Below, piece by piece: positions 61,981-64,000 of a stretch of DNA of 64,000 nucleotides (position 1 is the stretch's first letter; each line of letters begins with the position of its first letter). Source of the stretch: Pseudomonas nabeulensis (GTDB lineage: Bacteria > Pseudomonadota > Gammaproteobacteria > Pseudomonadales > Pseudomonadaceae). The DNA is taken from assembly GCF_004682045.1 (NCBI RefSeq), contig NZ_QUZT01000001.1, forward strand, positions 186,001 through 250,000. Direction: 5' to 3'. The position numbers were made by a program, and so were the translations under genes. The notes under the pieces were generated by a model that ran no database searches, was not told the DNA's origin, and saw only the letters and a list, made by a program, of their open reading frames with translations.

Positions 61981-62319
61981 ATGACGCAGAGCCCCAACAT
62001 GATCCTGTTCAACCGCAGCCGTACAAGACAGCCAGCCTACAACGTCTCAGGCCTTGTCCTGATCGTGCCATTGATGATTTCGCTGACGAATCTGGGCGGC
62101 ACAGGCGTGGTACTGGCCATTGCATCATCAGCCTGGGGTGTCTGGGTCGCCGCCCGCCACGGCAACAGGAGGTTAACGGTGATGGCGGTTGTCGCCACGC
62201 TTCTGAATCTGGTATCGACGGTGATGCTATCGACCCCCTCAATACTGATGGCCCTCGGCTACATCGCATGGTTCTACGCTTATCCAGCGTTATCCGAATG
62301 GCTTTACTGGCGCGGTTGA
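61981..62319 (+). CDS. Small hydrophobic membrane protein
   Basis: A 112-residue protein with three likely TM segments (V-S-G-L-V-L-I-V-P-L-M-I-S-L; G-V-V-L-A-I-A-S-S-A-W-G-V-W-V-A; M-A-V-V-A-T-L-L-N-L-V). Starts at ATG 61981 without a strong Shine-Dalgarno. Family not recognised. Between LysR and ogt. Confidence 0.5.
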   Translation: MTQSPNMILFNRSRTRQPAYNVSGLVLIVPLMISLTNLGGTGVVLAIASSAWGVWVAARHGNRRLTVMAVVATLLNLVSTVMLSTPSILMALGYIAWFYAYPALSEWLYWRG

Positions 62320-62396
62320 ATTCAACCGCAAGAAACGTAGTTTCCCACCCGGCACGGCGCTTTAGACTTCAATCACAAACACCCGGGAGCCCACTT

Positions 62397-62897
62397 ATGC
62401 CCTACGAATACAAACTCATGCCCTCCCCCGTCGGCCAACTCACGTTGGTGGCGCGCAACGGCAAGCTCAATGCGATCCTGTGGGAAGTCGAACGCGCCAA
62501 CCGCGTCCGCCTGGGTGAGCTGCATGAAGCCAATGATAGCCCCGTGCTGTTGGAAACCGAACGCCAGTTGCAGGAATACTTTGCCGGCACCCGCAACCAT
62601 TTCGAGCTGGAGCTGGATTTCACCGGCACCGATTTCCAGAAGCAAGTCTGGCAGGCGTTGCTGACCATTCCCTTCGGCGAAACCCGCAGCTACAGCCAGA
62701 TTGCCCAGCAGATCGGCAACCCCAAAGCCGTGCGCGCGGTGGGTGCGGCCAACGGGCGTAATCCCATCTCCATCATTGCACCGTGCCACCGAGTCATTGG
62801 GGCATCAGGCGGCCTGACAGGATTCGCCGGTGGATTGCAGGCCAAGCAGTATCTGCTCGCGCTGGAAGGCACAGGCCAGGCTGAACTGGCGTTCTAA
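62397..62897 (+). CDS. ogt: Methylated-DNA--protein-cysteine methyltransferase
   Basis: A 166-residue DNA repair suicide enzyme that removes O6-alkylguanine. The acceptor motif I-A-P-C-H-R-V-I-G is intact, with Y-S-Q-I-A-Q-Q-I-G-N-P-K-A-V-R-A-V-G (DNA-binding helix). ATG 62397 has GGAG; the frame is open from 62268. Confidence 0.95.
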   Translation: MPYEYKLMPSPVGQLTLVARNGKLNAILWEVERANRVRLGELHEANDSPVLLETERQLQEYFAGTRNHFELELDFTGTDFQKQVWQALLTIPFGETRSYSQIAQQIGNPKAVRAVGAANGRNPISIIAPCHRVIGASGGLTGFAGGLQAKQYLLALEGTGQAELAF

Positions 62898-62987
62898 GAC
62901 GCTTGCCAATCGAGCTGAATGTAAAAAGAAATTTCAAAGAATTCCTGCGGTCCATTATTTCATCACCCCTTTCCAAGGAAAACGGTC

Positions 62988-63398
62988 ATGAAATTCTCCG
63001 CAGTCTCGCAATCCCTGTCCCGTTGGGCTGGCAGCCCGCGCACGTTCTTTACGGCGGTGGCGTTGATCCTGGCGTGGAGCCTGAGCGGGCCGTATTTCCA
63101 CTACAACGACACCTGGCAATTGATCATCAACACCTCGACCACCATCATCACCTTCCTGATGGTGTTCTTGATCCAGAACACGCAGAACCGTGACAGCGAC
63201 ATCCTGCATATCAAGATCGACGAATTGCTGCGCGTCACCAAGGACGCGCAAAACGCCGTGCTCAGCCTGGATGGACTGGACCTCAAGGCATTGGAAAAGC
63301 TGCGCAAGGAATACCGCAGCATCGGTGACCCCGACACCATGCAGCTCAACGGTGACAATGATGCGGCGTCGAACAAGACCGATTTGAACCAGGCATAA
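62988..63398 (+). CDS. Low-affinity iron permease family (FET4-like) protein
   Basis: A 136-residue protein. Two TM segments (T-F-F-T-A-V-A-L-I-L-A-W-S-L and I-I-N-T-S-T-T-I-I-T-F-L-M-V-F-L-I-Q-N-T-Q-N-R-D) and the I-K-I-D-E-L-L-R motif are the core of the low-affinity Fe/Cu permease family; the rest is an acidic tail. Actual transport is unproven. SD AAGGAAAA. Terminator follows. Confidence 0.85.
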   Translation: MKFSAVSQSLSRWAGSPRTFFTAVALILAWSLSGPYFHYNDTWQLIINTSTTIITFLMVFLIQNTQNRDSDILHIKIDELLRVTKDAQNAVLSLDGLDLKALEKLRKEYRSIGDPDTMQLNGDNDAASNKTDLNQA

Positions 63399-63405
63399 AA
63401 AAACA

Positions 63406-63428
63406 GCGGTTGGATGTACTCCAACCGC
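63406..63428. terminator. Terminator between iron-permease-like and DUF4142 genes
   Basis: GCGGTTGGA (63406-63414) pairs with TCCAACCGC (63420-63428), loop of five. On the minus strand it is followed by T7, a good terminator for the DUF4142 gene; on the plus strand it has only CTCTTTC. Confidence 0.85.
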
Positions 63429-63453
63429 CGCTCTTTCATATCAAGGCGCCCAA

Positions 63454-63981
63454 TCAACCGTCGCCTTGATGACCTTTCCCATAGGTCGATGCCAGGGCGC
63501 GGGCCTTCTGCAAACGCTCTTCCAATTTGGGTAGCGTTTCGTCCACCAGTGCTTTTATTTCCGGCACATCCGACGCTGCGCCTTCCTGCTTGAACAGGGC
63601 GATAGCGTCTTCGTTTTCCTTGACCTGTTGCGCAGTGTAGGCGGCGTCAAAGGAGTCGCCGTCCTTGAGCTCTGGCATCAAGGTTTCAGCCTTGTCGACG
63701 ATCTTCTCGCGCGGCGCCACCGGCAGGTCGAGCTTCTTGGCAATGGCCGCCAGATGTTGGTTGGCCAGGGTGCGCTCGTTGATCACCTCAATGGTGTAGT
63801 CCTTGATCTCTTGGGACGAGGTTTTGGCGTGGGCCATGCGACTGGTTTCGATATCGGCCATCCCTTTGGCCGAAGCCTGCTCGATAAATTCAGCAGGCGA
63901 CTGGGCGAAAGCATTGCTGGCGCCGAGGCCCAGCAGCATCGCGAAACTGGCGGTGCGTAACCGGATAGCCATGCGGCTCAT
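63454..63981 (-). CDS. Periplasmic DUF4142-family protein
   Basis: A 175-residue exported protein. Signal peptide (about 1-26, A-M-L-L-G-L-G-A-S-N-A-F-A). Helical DUF4142 pattern follows: F-I-E-Q-A-S-A-K-G-M-A-D-I-E, S-Q-E-I-K-D-Y-T, K-E-N-E-D-A-I-A-L-F. Relatives are stress-related ferritin-like four-helix proteins with unknown chemistry. GGAGG lies 9 nt before ATG 63981. Confidence 0.85.
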   Translation of the reverse strand: MSRMAIRLRTASFAMLLGLGASNAFAQSPAEFIEQASAKGMADIETSRMAHAKTSSQEIKDYTIEVINERTLANQHLAAIAKKLDLPVAPREKIVDKAETLMPELKDGDSFDAAYTAQQVKENEDAIALFKQEGAASDVPEIKALVDETLPKLEERLQKARALASTYGKGHQGDG

Positions 63982-64000
63982 GATGGGTTCCTCCAGGGCA

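Noticed and set aside
1..64000. CRISPR arrays, prophage, transposase or integrase genes
   Set aside because: No regularly spaced repeats, phage structural genes, or transposase or integrase motifs were seen in any frame.

Overview
The window is chromosomal DNA of a Pseudomonas, most likely of the P. fluorescens group. The evidence is the gene content (phaG, algU-mucA-mucB-mucD, opdH-tctCBA with tctDE, dapA-bamC-purC), an AlgU promoter of the Pseudomonas type, GC-rich codon use, and REP palindromes of the kind common in fluorescent pseudomonads. No phage, insertion sequence, CRISPR array or rRNA was found.

Layout. 0-12.6 kb is accessory: a truncated solute-binding protein, a LysR regulator, several toxin-antitoxin modules (parDE, higBA, a YafO-like toxin with an unusual partner, relBE), and an operon for an MFS permease, an M20 amidohydrolase and a histone-deacetylase-like amidohydrolase under a divergent LysR gene. 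12.6-31.2 kb is mostly core: tRNA-Ser, purC/MBL exonuclease/bamC/dapA, gcvR-bcp, perM-tusA-like, bepA, the envelope-stress operon algU-mucA-mucB-mucD (no mucC), nadB, ygfX-sdhE, ygfZ and an HDOD gene. 29.2-37.0 kb is a tricarboxylate uptake locus: the tctDE two-component system diverges from opdH-tctC-tctB-tctA-abrB, and a nested repeat lies between tctC and tctB.

37.1-51.2 kb is the most unusual part. Four large related proteins built of Ig-like beta-sandwich modules surround a pertactin-like autotransporter. Two of them (plus strand) end in a seven-bladed YncE-like beta-propeller; the other two (minus strand) have Lys-rich N-termini and no propeller. None has a recognisable signal peptide. 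Each of the four, and a nearby DUF3757 secreted-protein gene, has the same 16-bp dyad about 60-115 bp upstream of its start (CTGTCA, 4 nt, T-x-ACAG). It has the CT-N12-AG form of a LuxR-type box. This looks like an undescribed, co-regulated cell-surface or secreted system.

51.3-64 kb is mixed: ung, an enoyl-CoA hydratase/HIBYL-CoA hydrolase-like gene, small envelope proteins, a chemoreceptor, a CWC protein with an RsuA-type pseudouridine synthase, phaG, tRNA-Gly, a fifth toxin-antitoxin pair, an Fsr-like MFS gene divergent from a LysR gene, ogt, a low-affinity-iron-permease-like protein and a DUF4142 protein. Calls rest on reading the sequence and on remembered family features; no database search was run.
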